Assembly: GCA_026874595.1 (NCBI GenBank)
Contig: CM049309.1
Location: 74,322,426-74,386,425 of the forward strand
From: Sipunculus nudus
Taxonomy: Eukaryota; Annelida; Sipuncula; Golfingiida; Sipunculidae
Reading direction: 5' to 3'
DNA: 64,000 bases
Part shown: positions 38,201-46,443 of the stretch, one piece after another
Position numbering within the stretch: the first letter of the stretch is position 1
Layout of the letters: each line of letters begins with the position of its first letter
Position numbers and translations under genes: made by a program
The notes under the pieces: generated by a model
The model's database searches: none
What the model was told of the DNA's origin: nothing
What the model saw: the letters and a program-made list of their open reading frames with translations, nothing else

Positions 38201-41200
38201 TGTTTGTCCATATTTTCATCTGGCACAGGAGGTCACAATAATAAGCAACATTATTATAAACAATATGGTGATGTTAAATAACAAATTTAAATTTTCTGTT
38301 CTATATTAAACAGCACCTTAGCATCACATTGAAGTAAAACTCTGAAACAGACCAATTAGATACTAAAGTCCAATACAAACAGGTCATACATGTTAATAAT
38401 ATATGGTAAACCTCATTGTGTTGAAGTTTAAGAAACCAACAGAAAACTCACCTGAGATTAGACACAAGCAAGCCTAACTTGGTAACATTTCGACTAAAGT
38501 TTGCAGAAACATCAGTTCAAAAGTCTGACATAGCAGGGATATTCAACTTAAATGAGTTCCATGTAACTGTTTTACTGTGTTTGAAAAAACTGCAAGGATC
38601 TTCCGCTTATGACTTGGACAAAATTGGGAATACCTGAATTAGGCAGGTATATTGCTATACAGTGCTCTGTGAAATTCCAAAATGTGATAATCCAAAGTAT
38701 TCTTAGGTAATCCTTTATTCTGAATAAACCATAAAAGGGTCTTATTTACAGGCTTCATTTACTATTTCATAATCAATTTCACTTTTACAAATAGCTGCCT
38801 TCTCATATACAATTTAAGCTAAACAAAGCAAAAAATAAAACTTACTTGAGCAATTGGTCAATATTGCGCTTGACCGTGACTCGATTGCAGGCAATAACAA
38901 GCACAGGAAGTGTCACCTTATCTGGGTCCACATTTTCTGTCCCCTGTGCAATATCAACAGCGGCAGGTCCTGGGCCATGGGGCTTTGTTTTACCGGCTGT
39001 CAGTAAAAAATAAAGCAAATTATGAGTAGAGATGTATGATTCAATACCCATCTTAGGGTTTGGTTAATAACTGATATCAGGGATTATCATAATATCTGAC
39101 AGCTGTGATAACTGTATCATTAACTTCCCGGTTATCATGATATCATGACATGCATTTTTGTGCACTGTTTTGTTACACAAACATGTCCTTTTAGGATTAT
39201 TACCTATAGATAATGGCATCACTAGGTTTCTGTGTTCAGAAAATCATTTATTTTAATGGATAGCGATTATTTTAATGGACAGCAAAATATTCTTTATAGA
39301 ATAATCTTTATAAAACAAAATACATGGGTATTGGTATGTTTAAATGACTGTGTTTGATAAACTGACTTGAATTCTGTTCCCAAAATGCTCTGGTGATTTG
39401 CAGGCTTATAAGTATAAGTTATAAGTCACAGAAACATTGGAGAAAGTACTGATGATTGTGATTTGAGGACAATTGCATGACTACCTCGGCAGATACTTCA
39501 ATAATGATATCACAATATACTGCAATTAATGATACATCACAATCATGATATAAAAAACTGATATCCTCCAAACCTTATCCATACAATCAACAGTTCTAAA
39601 ATGAACACAGTGACATACAGGATGTTCACATATCGTTGTGAGTAAATAATGTTGCTCTATTGGAGGAGTGGCCTTAATGCAGAATCCTCCATGGTAGGAA
39701 ATCAAATTAGACCCAGGAACAACGCCTTTATATAATGTCTGGCTGCAAAGGAGAAGCAGTTCTACTGTTCTTCCAGGAAATTTTATGAAGAAATTATCAC
39801 TGTTTATGTTGGAAATAGCACAAAAGTGGATGCAAAGAATGCATTAAGCACCAATCAATTAACTTTCTCTTAACAGTCATTTTTCCCTAAAAAGTAACGC
39901 AATTCTGTAAAAATTTTAACAACAGTTAAAACAATCTACAGTAACAACGAAACATTTACATTTAAAAAATAACACAACCAATGATTACTTATTATACAAA
40001 AAGGTGAAGGCAACATTTCTATAAATAGGATCTAATGCCAAATATAACAAACAGAAAGAAACAAATTTAATTTTCTGCCTGTGGTACATCACTCTGAAAT
40101 AGAGGTGTTTAAGTATGAATAACATCATTGGTTTGTATATAATACAAAACTTAAAAGCACTTATAGCATGAAACTAAACAAAAAGGAAATAGTGACACAA
40201 GGTAACAGACCTGATATCAATTCAGACTTTCAATTCAAATTCAATTCAAAACCAATTCAAATTCAATATTTGTCCTAAATCTTCTATTCAAATTCAGTTT
40301 TATTCAATATGCTTTTAAACAAATATTAATTAAAAGTAAAAAATGTTTTATTCAATTAAATATTTATTACAAAATTAAAAGTAATTGCAATCTTTAGATA
40401 ACAAGACTTTTTAAAAGTATGTATGTTGATGAACAAAGTTTAGCATCACAGATAATGCAGCATTAAGCTGCTGACCATGCCCCTTATGACACCCATTAGA
40501 AGCAATTTGATGTAGAAACTTCTACAAAGTATACTAATGGAGGGCCAGAGTTAACTCTGTTGAGCAATAACTAGGAAAAGGTGAGAGCTGGAACATCTAT
40601 TTATCAATTTAGCTCATGTATAGCTGCATCTGTGTACTATACTTCCAGTCCAATTCATTTCAATTTTATTTCTATTGATTCAGTTCCAGTTCATACAACT
40701 TCTCTTTGATTCAATTCCAGTTCAATTCCAAATCATTTCAGTTTTATTTCCATTAATTCAATTCCAGTTAATACAACTTCTCTTTGATGCAGATTCAGTA
40801 CAAATCCCATTCATTTCAGTTTTATTTCTATCAATTCAATACCAATTCATACAACTTCTCTTTGATTCAAATTCAATTGAGGTTCAGAACTGACCCCAGG
40901 TCACACAGGTCATTTCATGGCTTTAGAATTACCAATTCATACCACAGAGCAGCAAGGGTTTGTAAAGCATTGAAACTGATAAACCACAGCACATATAAAT
41001 TGTATGTACAAGTTTACCCACAAAATAATAACTACTGTGTCATTATTAACACAATGAATAATTCTTTATTTGAAAAAAAAAAATATGTCTTTCAGAAAAT
41101 AAGGATTAATATTGTATGAGACATATGTGCCAATATACTGCAACTGCCATAAAAACTGCTATGTCAGTTTTAATCTTATGAACAATTATTTTATACAAAT

Positions 41201-41435
41201 AAATTTTTCACAAAATAATGATCCACACTGGTCTTTATCTTTTTAAACACAGCTCAATTGAGAGGCCTCTCTGGCGACTTATCAGATATAATTCACATAT
41301 ACAAGAAAACTTACATATAAATAAATCTTTCTGTTGCTGCAGCTCTTTAAGCAAACCTTGATGCAGCTGGACTTGACTCTTGATGTCCTTCTCAAGCTGG
41401 ACCAGTCTGGACTCCAGGTCCAGCGTCTCCTTGTC
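17184..41435 (-). CDS. MGAT1: MGAT1: alpha-1,3-mannosyl-glycoprotein 2-beta-N-acetylglucosaminyltransferase (GnT-I), ten exons, 5' partial
   Basis: GnT-I (glycosyltransferase family 13) transfers GlcNAc from UDP-GlcNAc to the alpha-1,3 mannose of Man5GlcNAc2 in the medial Golgi, the step that commits N-glycans to hybrid and complex forms. Exons, in transcript order: 41435-41315, 38996-38846, 37968-37860, 36303-36165, 34586-34452, 31124-31034, 28421-28317, 27885-27795, 18710-18540, 17297-17184. All junctions keep phase and total 1227 bases (408 codons plus TAA). Visible family blocks include a stem region of coiled-coil character, 'VLVIACNR', '[10 protein letters not shown]', '[19 protein letters not shown]', the metal/nucleotide-sugar motif EDD split across two exons, '[12 protein letters not shown]', '[11 protein letters not shown]', 'FWDDWMR', '[10 protein letters not shown]' and a C-terminal '[14 protein letters not shown]'. 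The human enzyme is about 445 residues, so roughly the first 35-40 (cytoplasmic tail and membrane anchor) are missing; their exon must lie at higher coordinates. The protein looks intact. The introns are loaded with mobile elements. Confidence 0.96.
17298..18057 (-). other. MGAT1 intron, part before the SINE-like element
   Basis: AT-rich intron sequence. Open frames at 17773-17958 (+) and 17841-18119 (-) have no support. Confidence 0.6.
18058..18375 (+). mobile_element. Probable tRNA-derived SINE
   Basis: The 5' part resembles a degenerate tRNA head: an A-box-like stretch 'TGGCGTTATCGTTAGGGC', then about 20 bases later a B-box-like 'AGGTTGTGGGCCC'. About 230 bases of non-tRNA body follow, including 'GGATTGAATGGGTACTC'. 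The element is GC-richer than the surrounding intron. The B box is imperfect and no target duplication was identified, so this is tentative. Confidence 0.5.
18540..18710 (-). CDS. MGAT1: MGAT1 exon encoding the '[17 protein letters not shown]' region
   Basis: Acceptor TACGTACAG before 18710, donor GTAAGCC after 18540, phase 0 at both ends, 57 residues. 'RVRVQY' and 'GIMDDLK' are typical GnT-I blocks. Confidence 0.95.
18711..19135 (-). other. MGAT1 intron, segment left of the BEL insertion
   Basis: AT-rich intronic sequence up to the target duplication CCATT at 19136-19140. Nothing else seen. Confidence 0.7.
19141..19385 (+). repeat. 5' LTR of the BEL/Pao element
   Basis: 245 bases, TG...CA ends with inverted TGTTGG/CCAACA. 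Contains an AATAAA within 'CAGAATAAACACTG', a plausible poly(A) signal. The minus-strand frame at 19365-19982 overlaps its end and is only a shadow. Confidence 0.95.
19388..19400 (+). promoter_or_regulatory. Primer-binding site candidate
   Basis: TGGTGCCTGTCAG starts two bases after the 5' LTR. The leading TGG fits the complement of a tRNA 3' CCA end. I cannot name the tRNA. Confidence 0.65.
19456..24743 (+). pseudogene. Broken gag-pol of the BEL/Pao element
   Basis: A single long frame from the ATG at 19456 (Kozak-like, and the first ATG of the frame) to a stop at 23863-23865. Residue positions from that ATG: a DUF1759-type gag region with '[16 protein letters not shown]' (about 115-135); three cysteine-histidine knuckles (about 335-400); an aspartic protease with DTGS (about 469); reverse transcriptase with YVDD (about 881); RNase H with FGDAS (about 1055); and the integrase HHCC zinc region (about 1358-1398). 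Near 23745-23755, after the first integrase catalytic Asp, the family pattern moves to another frame. That frame carries the rest of the integrase core until an in-frame TAA at 24104-24106. Reading continues in the same frame to about 24480, where a second frameshift moves it to the frame ending at 24741-24743 (DUF5641-type tail). Three lesions mean no intact integrase is encoded. Confidence 0.92.
25093..25110 (+). other. Perfect inverted repeat just before the polypurine tract
   Basis: GTTGGAGT, two bases, then ACTCCAAC: an 8-bp stem that ends directly at the polypurine tract. It echoes the TTGG/CCAA ends of the LTR. It may be a structural element or chance. Confidence 0.6.
25111..25122 (+). 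promoter_or_regulatory. Polypurine tract
   Basis: AGGTGGGAGGAA directly abuts the 3' LTR at 25123, as expected for the second-strand primer. Confidence 0.85.
25154..26732 (+). mobile_element. Helitron-like non-autonomous element, family 1, copy A (nested in the BEL 3' LTR)
   Basis: The empty site is known from the 5' LTR, so the ends are exact to within a two-base TT ambiguity. The 5' end is TT followed by GTATCCGC, a loop, and GCGGATAC, then TATG. Near the 3' end GGCGGATAC recurs. It is followed by a second hairpin (GTAGTCG, loop, CGACTAC), seven bases, and CTAG. Insertion is between A and T without a longer duplication. These are features of Helitron-type elements (3' hairpin, CTRR end, A|T target), except that the 5' end is TT rather than TC and the stem arm is repeated at both ends as in Helentron/HINE and 'pearl' elements. 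There is no Rep/helicase coding region, so it is non-autonomous. Confidence 0.85.
25337..26460 (+). repeat. 280-bp dimeric tandem array inside family 1
   Basis: Four near-identical units start at 25618, 25898, 26178 and 26458 (exactly 280 bases apart), with a partial unit before and after. Each unit carries two GGTGGCGCCACC palindromes about 130-150 bases apart, so it looks like a dimer of about 140 bases. The repeated open frames of 66-73 codons come from this array and are not genes. Confidence 0.95.
26952..27794 (-). other. MGAT1 intron, segment right of the BEL insertion
   Basis: AT-rich intronic sequence. The minus frame at 27196-27432 has no support. Confidence 0.7.
27795..27885 (-). 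CDS. MGAT1: MGAT1 exon encoding '[16 protein letters not shown]'
   Basis: Acceptor GTTTCAG before 27885 and donor GTAAGT after 27795. The first base completes an Arg codon from the previous exon, then 30 residues follow, ending in phase 0. The 'KHLKFIKLN' block is a clear GnT-I match. Confidence 0.95.
28317..28421 (-). CDS. MGAT1: MGAT1 exon encoding 'FWDDWMR...[10 protein letters not shown]'
   Basis: Acceptor TCTGCAG before 28421 and donor GTAATG after 28317. 105 bases, entered after two bases of a codon and left with two bases of the next. '[12 protein letters not shown]' and '[11 protein letters not shown]' are among the most conserved GnT-I segments. Confidence 0.97.
28601..28860. mobile_element. 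Short element with GAACCTGT inverted ends, copy 2, internally expanded
   Basis: Same ends as 15615-15780 (ACAGTGAACCTGT at left, ACAGGTTCCACTGT at right). About seven imperfect copies of a 17-18-base 'GGTGGTCTTATTAAACA' unit sit inside (about 28675-28845). Copy 1 has only scattered single occurrences, so the array expanded within this copy. Confidence 0.7.
28883..29437. mobile_element. Harbinger-like MITE with TAA target duplication
   Basis: Terminal inverted repeats AGCCTCGGTCACAACC (left) and GGTTGTGACCGAGGCT (right) are perfect for 16 bases and flanked by TAA on both sides (28880-28882, 29438-29440). A 3-bp TWA duplication is the mark of PIF/Harbinger. The interior is GC-rich with no coding capacity. 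The last about 76 bases are duplicated in tandem, so a second right end lies at 29361, also followed by TAA. Confidence 0.85.
29535..30030 (-). mobile_element. Helitron-like element, family 5 (tentative)
   Basis: On the minus strand the 5' end is TTGTCCCC, a loop, then GGGGACATTG: the same TT-plus-stem-loop layout as the other families. Near the other end are a partial stem-arm copy (GGGAC) and a hairpin (AGCACT, loop, AGTGCT). The exact 3' terminus is unclear, and CTAG is not present where expected. A run of GACRGACGG-type repeats sits near the 5' end. Confidence 0.5.
30031..31033 (-). other. MGAT1 intron
   Basis: AT-rich intron with T- and A-runs near 30380-30410 and 30543. The minus frame at 30260-30442 is unsupported. 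Confidence 0.6.
31034..31124 (-). CDS. MGAT1: MGAT1 exon encoding '[12 protein letters not shown]'
   Basis: Acceptor TTGTAG before 31124 and donor GTGTGT after 31034. 91 bases, phases consistent with both neighbours. TDFFPGLGW lies in the catalytic core; the Asp here is, as I recall, the proposed general base of the family. Ends at 'EELEPKWPK'. Confidence 0.95.
31125..31639 (-). other. MGAT1 intron between exon and family 4 element
   Basis: Intronic sequence. Frames at 31313-31528 (-) and the + frames overlapping the exon are shadows. Confidence 0.6.
31640..34076 (-). mobile_element. Helitron-like element, family 4, copy A
   Basis: On the minus strand the 5' end is TTAGCTCAG, a loop, CTGAGCT, then ATAG. 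At the other end CAGCTGAGC recurs next to the perfect palindrome GACCCATGGGTC and a CTTG terminus, beside T-rich sequence. Near the 5' end is a stretch of GACGGACA-type repeats. No coding region. The interior is a triplicated segment of about 680 bases. A second copy with the same ends is at 56792-59417. Confidence 0.8.
31915..33950. repeat. Three tandem units of about 680 bp inside family 4
   Basis: Units start with GCACTGAATGACCTACAGTC at 31915 (variant context), 32595 and 33276, spacing 680 and 681. The first two units are nearly identical over long stretches; the third is more diverged. Confidence 0.93.
34077..34451 (-). other. MGAT1 intron with three short tandem units
   Basis: 'CCTACCCTGTTCATCAGATAT' (20 of its bases recur) appears near 34213, 34330 and 34448, the last overlapping the 3' end of the exon and its donor. 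This shows duplication of about 117 bases that includes the exon-intron boundary. Confidence 0.75.
34452..34586 (-). CDS. MGAT1: MGAT1 exon with the DD of the EDD motif and '[12 protein letters not shown]'
   Basis: Acceptor TTTCACAG before 34586 and donor GTAGGT after 34452. 135 bases. The first codon (Asp) is split with the previous exon, giving V-E-D-D-L-D at the junction: the metal/UDP-sugar-binding EDD. '[12 protein letters not shown]' and 'VSAWNDNGK' follow. Confidence 0.97.
34707..35908 (-). mobile_element. Helitron-like element, family 1, copy B
   Basis: Inverted relative to copy A. On the minus strand it starts TTGTATCTGCC, forms the same stem-loop with GCGGATAC, and ends GGCGGATAC, GTAGTCG...CGACTAC hairpin, seven bases, CTAG. 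It has A on the left and T on the right, as in copy A. It carries fewer and more diverged 280-bp units with GGTGGCGCCACC palindromes. A GC-rich CGGCGGCGGC-type run lies near its 5' end. Frames at 35274-35510 and 35507-35692 belong to the repeat. Confidence 0.85.
35909..36164 (-). other. MGAT1 intron
   Basis: Short AT-rich intronic stretch. The minus frame at 35727-36035 is a by-product of the family 1 element. Confidence 0.7.
36165..36303 (-). CDS. MGAT1: MGAT1 exon encoding '[19 protein letters not shown]'
   Basis: Acceptor TACTTCCAG before 36303 and donor GTAAGA after 36165. 46 codons plus one base; ends in V-E with the first base of the Asp codon of EDD. Confidence 0.97.
36304..36901 (+). 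other. GC-richer intronic segment upstream of a signal-peptide-like ORF
   Basis: Base composition is more balanced than the rest of the intron. There is a CCAATCAGATGAG box near 36515 and no repeat signature. Possibly promoter-like for the + strand ORF that follows; this is inference only. Confidence 0.3.
36902..37084 (+). CDS. Short ATG-initiated ORF with signal-peptide-like N-terminus
   Basis: 60 codons from an ATG in good context (GCTATGG). The N-terminus has two Arg and a Val-rich entry, then a hydrophobic core '[18 protein letters not shown]', as in a secretion signal. The remainder has two more Cys. It may be a first exon (a GTGTCT donor candidate follows 'NCHL') or chance. It lies antisense in an MGAT1 intron. 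No family recognised. Confidence 0.3.
   Translation: MGRARMPVEFVCLLASGWLLVTSYACFVQRTTNCHLVSKYIIASQSWQISTALGAYLYCG
37085..37859 (-). other. MGAT1 intron
   Basis: AT-rich. A short internal duplication around 37310-37385 ('ATTTATAATAGCAATCTTT' twice). Nothing else seen. Confidence 0.6.
37860..37968 (-). CDS. MGAT1: MGAT1 exon encoding '[19 protein letters not shown]'
   Basis: Acceptor AATTTTCAG before 37968 and donor GTGGGT after 37860. 109 bases; the first base completes the Lys codon from the previous exon. Confidence 0.97.
38008..38105 (-). pseudogene. Partial tandem duplicate of the adjacent MGAT1 exon
   Basis: The 98-base segment 37910-38007 (acceptor-side half of the exon plus intron) is repeated at 38008-38105. 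The copy keeps a TTTTTCAG acceptor and an open frame (SAERHPI, then SQACGHG), but the Asp of SQDCGHG is now Ala and there is no donor. It lies upstream in transcript order, so its acceptor could compete with the real one. Confidence 0.85.
38106..38845 (-). other. MGAT1 intron
   Basis: AT-rich intronic sequence; nothing recognised. Confidence 0.6.
38846..38996 (-). CDS. MGAT1: MGAT1 exon with the first beta strand '[10 protein letters not shown]'
   Basis: Acceptor TACTGACAG before 38996 and donor GTAAGT after 38846. 151 bases. The first part is a Pro/Gly-rich end of the stem ([11 protein letters not shown]), then the start of the catalytic domain, [19 protein letters not shown]. Confidence 0.97.
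38997..40640 (-). other. MGAT1 intron, ATCATGATATC-rich
   Basis: AT-rich. Around 39070-39150 and 39500-39560 are several GATATCATGATATC-like palindromic words that may be the ends of a decayed inverted-repeat element, but no clean terminus or duplication was found. Confidence 0.4.
40641..40885. repeat. Three tandem units of 78 bp (TTCAATTCCAGTT type)
   Basis: TACAACTTCTCTTTGAT recurs at 40694, 40772 and 40850, exactly 78 bases apart. A related TTCAATTCAAATTCAA run lies at about 40215-40270. Confidence 0.9.
41315..41435 (-). CDS. MGAT1: MGAT1 stem-region exon, first exon visible
   Basis: Acceptor CACCGTGCAG before 41435 after a pyrimidine tract, donor GTAAGT after 41315. It encodes 40 residues of a charged, Leu/Gln-rich coiled-coil-like stem ([19 protein letters not shown]), then one base of a Ser codon completed in the next exon. 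The open frame extends upstream to a TTG at 41498 but has no ATG, so I end the exon at the acceptor. Confidence 0.88.
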
Positions 41436-44269
41436 CTGCACGGTGGATGAAACAGAAACACACAGTGTCACAATCAAAACAATACAAACACAGTGCAAAA
41501 GTAGTTAACCACATACACAGGCTTGTGTAATACATTTCCAAGGAGGTTATGTTTTCACCCATGTTTGTTCAATTGTGTTTGTTTGTTAGCGATTATGCAA
41601 AAACTGTCGGTCAATATCCACAAAACTTTAAAGCGGCCCAATCACCTATAAAGCATAATGAAATAACACGAAAAACATCTTCTTCCCTTTAAAATAAATT
41701 TGTACCTACCAAAACATTGCCCTGAAACTGTTTGCTTTTTCCTGTAAACGAGTGTTAAAATCAGTGGACCGTGCGTGATCAAAGGTGTCCACATTAACAA
41801 AGCGCGTGGGACTCTGTGCATCACTGGGCCACAAAACCTGCCAATCATGTTCTGCCCTGACTGACTTGGCCCTGAAAATGAATTACATGTTCATGCTGGC
41901 TGAAAATTAGTGTGTTGCTGCTAACAATCGGACCTCCAGTTACCTGGCCTTGTTATGGTAAACAGACACACATGGACTGTGATTACAAACACACAGAGCA
42001 ATAACATGGTGTTAAACAGCCGTGTGCGAGGTACTGAGACTGTGTGCTTGTATGGTTTTGCTTGGGAACTTTTGTATAAAGCAAAACTGAACTGATGGTG
42101 AAGGAATAGGCATAATATTGCTCCTGATTATGTCCCTTTAAGAAGAGATGGAATATGGGACAGGGAAGCCCCATAAGATTCTGGTGCTGACCTGGTGTAA
42201 GGGGACGATTGCTTTGCCTTGGTAGAGGTACTGTGGCTTGAGCGTTTAAAATTCACATTTTTTCACAAGAGGTCTATTATTGCAAAAATCAATCCTTCTT
42301 GAATAAGATACCCTTCAGCACAGCTAAGCAGTCATGTATATTATGACCACATTATTGATAGGTCAGATTTGGTAAAACCTACAGAGTACAGGGAATTAGA
42401 ACCAAACCTTGAAAGCAGTTTCATATATGAGAAAATGTTCAAAAAGTATACAGCTAGCCCCCCCCCCCCCCCACCTACTACTTAATCACTGACTGTCCAT
42501 CTCTACTTCTTAGGTACATGAGATGGGATGACGAGCTTTGCTTCTTTATCCAGAGATACCTGAATTGGATTTAGGCCACAGGATTGTCTCAAGATTGCAT
42601 GTAAACATTGACCATCAGTTTTTCCTTAATACCACCTGACGTGTATGTCTCCCTGTAATATCAAATAAAAGACCATTGATGCTTTTCTAATACCTCCATC
42701 AAAGGCATTGGACTAAGGTTATATTTTTACCAATGTCAGTCTTTCCTTAGTCTATTTGTTAAATGTCTGTGCAAAAAAAAAATATTTTAACTTAAGGAAA
42801 GGCTTTTAGAAAGATTAAATGGCATTCTGGATAAAGGTAAATACTAAGGGAAGGAAGGGTCCATTAAAATTAGAACTGATGCGGATGAACAATTATTTTG
42901 TGTCCTTTGTATACTATATCTGTCTTCCAGAAAATGACCACTAAAATGCTAACAACTGATGAGAGAAGTCAGCACCATAAGGTAGGTAGGTGTCACTGAG
43001 GCAAGGAACAGCTCTCAGTTTTGGATGGTGCCTTAAGGCTGGCCTACACATACCGATGTCATCCTAATGTGTCCATATGCTCCGTCAATATTTTCCTATG
43101 GCCCGATCTTGAAGTGTCCTGATGTCATCCCCCTTATCTCCTGATATCACATATATGTATCCCAGTGTCTCCCCAATTCTACAATATTCTGAATAACGAT
43201 TTGTACCAATGCCTCCCTAACCTTTGGCATTTGCTGACGTCATCCCGATGTGTCCCAGGTGTTAATAACTGTTATCCTAATGTTAAGCTGATGTCAGTTA
43301 GGGACACATCAGGGATAATATGGGCAATGTGTGAGCCTTGTCTAACTGAATAAACTGCTGCTGGTGAATGCAGGCACTACCAGATTCTGTTAATTATCAA
43401 ATTGTGAATAGCACTCATTTTGCCTTATATGCCACTGGATACTGCCTGTGTACAAAACAAAAAAAAGTTTACACTGGAAACCTGTTAAAATACAATCTCT
43501 AACCATTCTGATTATAAATAATTTATATTCATAAAATGTGAGAAATACTCAACAGAGAAGTGTATATATTTTCATATGTAAGTTTGTATTTATATAAAGG
43601 TGGCTGATTCAGTCAGTGATCCCCCAGTGACACCATTTTGATTTATTATATGTCACTGTATGGGAGATCTGACCTTTTTAAATTGCTCACATGAACCAAG
43701 TCACTGTGGTGACTGGCAGTGTATATCCAAATATTCTGAAATGAAATCCATGGTACATTCCCTGAAAGGATATTTAATCACAAAACAGGGCGAGCATAGA
43801 CTTGGCTTTGTTTTTTTGCTTTTCAGACAGCCCTTTATCTACAGATTGCCACTGTTATATCCCTGAAACTCTTTACAAATGGGACACCCAAAGCAGATAT
43901 CATCAATTATAGAAAGAATAAACAAGGATACATTTTCCAAAGCCCCTGCAACTGCTGTAAAAATGCCAGCTTGCCATTGAATTAATAGGATACTCTCCCA
44001 GCAGTGACCTGTTTAACAACATTTGTCCCACAAGGCATTTTAATCATTACTGGACCAGATATAACGAGGATCAAAACATAAAAAAAAGTGACACATTTTT
44101 TAACCCACCAACCATTTCACCAAGACATTACTGTTCATTGGTTATTACGAAAGAGGAGGGGCACAGACTCAGGGTCCCACTAAGAGTACACTTTGCTGTT
44201 TTGAGCTGAGTACTACACTAGTACAGCAGGTCAGATATATTGATATACTGAACAATACAAGAGGACCAA
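41436..44269 (-). other. Upstream MGAT1 intron (presumed), no exon found
   Basis: I looked on the minus strand for an ATG plus membrane anchor joined to a donor and found none I trust. Contains a C homopolymer near 42460-42472 and, around 43040-43310, degenerate GATGTCATCC/GTGTCC words. No other gene. Confidence 0.45.
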
Positions 44270-45450
44270 TACAATTTTCTATGAATCTGGTAAGAATCAA
44301 TGCCACTATAGATGACTGACAAGAATCAATAAGATTACTGATGGCTCTGACAGGATCAATGCAATTAAAGATGTCTATGATATGATTATTGATGGCTCAG
44401 ACAAGAATCACAGAGGCATAGGTAAAGTAAGGCATTGAATTTTCCTGACATGACATGACTCCAAATTTGTGACATCAGTGATGCCAATGAACTCCTCATA
44501 TATATAAAATTTTCACCAAAAACAGATCTACAGATGGATACACCAATCCACTACTGAGAAAAAGTGCATCAATGTATTCTATAAAACTGGAATAGCAGGT
44601 GGCGCCACCTGTTTGGTCTACAACAAAGCATCCATGATGGATAAACATGTAAAATTTCAGGCTGATACATCCATCAACTCTTGAGATATGAGCAATTTGT
44701 ACCCCAAGCAAATGGACAGATGGAAACCACGTGAAAACAACTGCAGATAGTGCCTAGAGCCTTGAATACAAAATGGAGGTGTCTAAGATCGATGAACATG
44801 CACAATTTCAGGCCAATAAGGCAAACAACTCCTGAGGAAAAGGCATCAATGTACTCTATGAAAATGGGGAGGTAGGTGGTGTCACGTGTCTGGTCTACAA
44901 GGAAACTCTTCAAGATGGATGGACATGCCAAATTTTAGACCAATACATTTAACCACTCCTGAGATATGAGCAATTTTCACCTAAAGCCAACGCACAAATA
45001 AATGCCACTCAAGAACAGTTGACAAGAATCAATGCAATTATAGAATTCTGTAACAAGAATCAATATGATTAATGATGGCTCTGACAAGAATCAATGCAAA
45101 TATAGAAGTCCTTAACAAGAATCAATAAGATTATTAATGGCTCTGACAAGAATCAATGCAATCATAGATGTTGCTAACAAGAGTAAATAAGATTATTGAT
45201 GGCTCTGATAAGAATCAATGCAATTATAGATGTCTCTAACAAGGATCAATAAGATTATTGACGGCTCTGACAAGAACCAATGCAATCACAGATGACTATG
45301 ACAAGAATCTATAAGACTTTCAATGGCTCTAACAAGAATAGATGCAGTCATAGATGACTCTAACATGAATGGATCAGATTGTTGATTGCTCTAACAAGAA
45401 TCAATGCAATTAAAATGTCTTTGACAAGAATATGATGGCTCAAACAAAAA
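44270..45450. repeat. Satellite of about 60-65 bp (TGACAAGAATCAATGCAAT) interrupted by a family 1 remnant
   Basis: Units alternate 'ACAAGAATCAATGCAATTAT' and 'AAGAATCAATAAGATTATTG' with GATGGCTCTG between. They occur at about 44270-44420 and again at 45010-45450. The gap holds a different sequence (next entry), suggesting insertion into the array. Confidence 0.8.
44580..45000 (-). mobile_element. Remnant of the family 1 tandem repeat
   Basis: Contains GGTGGCGCCACC at about 44600 and a decayed version at about 44877, each followed by 'GATGGATxxACATG' and 'CTCCTGAGATATGAGCAATT' blocks, in the order seen in copy B. About 280 bases separate the two. No termini recognised. Confidence 0.65.
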
Positions 45451-46441
45451 TTAACCAAGACTTTGAGTCTCATTTTAAGAAATAAGTATTGTAAAGGCAA
45501 ATTAAGTGCAGCTGAACCATATAGCATCCTGCCCATCATCAACATGCGGTACATCTCCTGTAATTCCTTAACCATGGTTTAATACATTGCTGCCATGGAT
45601 ACTTCGAAAAATATACAAACTACCTTGCCAGAAAAATATTGTTATTACAATAAATTTATCATTTTGTGACAATAACCAATCTTTTTTTTACACTCAGTAT
45701 TAATAGTCAATATTTATATTTCTCCCCATAGTTCATGCTCATGTGTACTCATACATATAAATTTAATTTCAGTATTTTATTACATGTCAGTCATCAGTAG
45801 GGAGGTTTTGGTTCAAGACAATCTAATGAGTCATGTTTCATTCAATGGTTAGTCAATATTTCAGGGATACTTGCATTATGAAAAGTACATGTATGACCCT
45901 AACCCTTCAAGTAAGGATTCAACTATATAGTAAACAACATTTTACATATAAACTGTTGACTGATTCAGACTGAATCATAGCATCTTTGTTGAATTCAAAG
46001 ACCTGACACAAATAATCTGAACATTAAATTTGACCCAGCTGACACAGTTGGTATAAAAAGCAAACAAGCAAATTATGCTCACACAGCCATTTTGCAGTGA
46101 AGCATTATAACTGGCACTAAAACAGGTTGTTTCATATGATAATTCAGATGTACAACAAGTACTGATTTTAAAGCTACATGTAAAGCCTACCTGAGTCATC
46201 ATTTATTGCTGCTAATAAAAATGAACCAAAAGGATGATCTATCATCTATTTTCTCTGACAGGTATAATCTGTTGGATAACGCTTCCTGACAGTAGATGAC
46301 TACCGGTAGTTATCAAGATGGATGCTAAATGCTCAGGTTACAAAGTTTGGGTCTAGAAACAGTCTCAAAAGTATATTTAATTTTTAAAGATAGATCCATG
46401 GCAATAATGATATAATCATGTTATTAATATATAAATCATAT
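45451..46441. other. Intronic/intergenic AT-rich sequence
   Basis: No gene or clear repeat seen. Minus frames at 45360-45575 and 45975-46202 are unsupported. Confidence 0.5.
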
Positions 46442-46443
46442 TA

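Noticed and set aside
41436-41498. Upstream extension of the stem exon as the MGAT1 signal anchor
   Set aside because: The extension is hydrophobic but begins at TTG, has no ATG, and coincides with the pyrimidine tract and acceptor of an intron.
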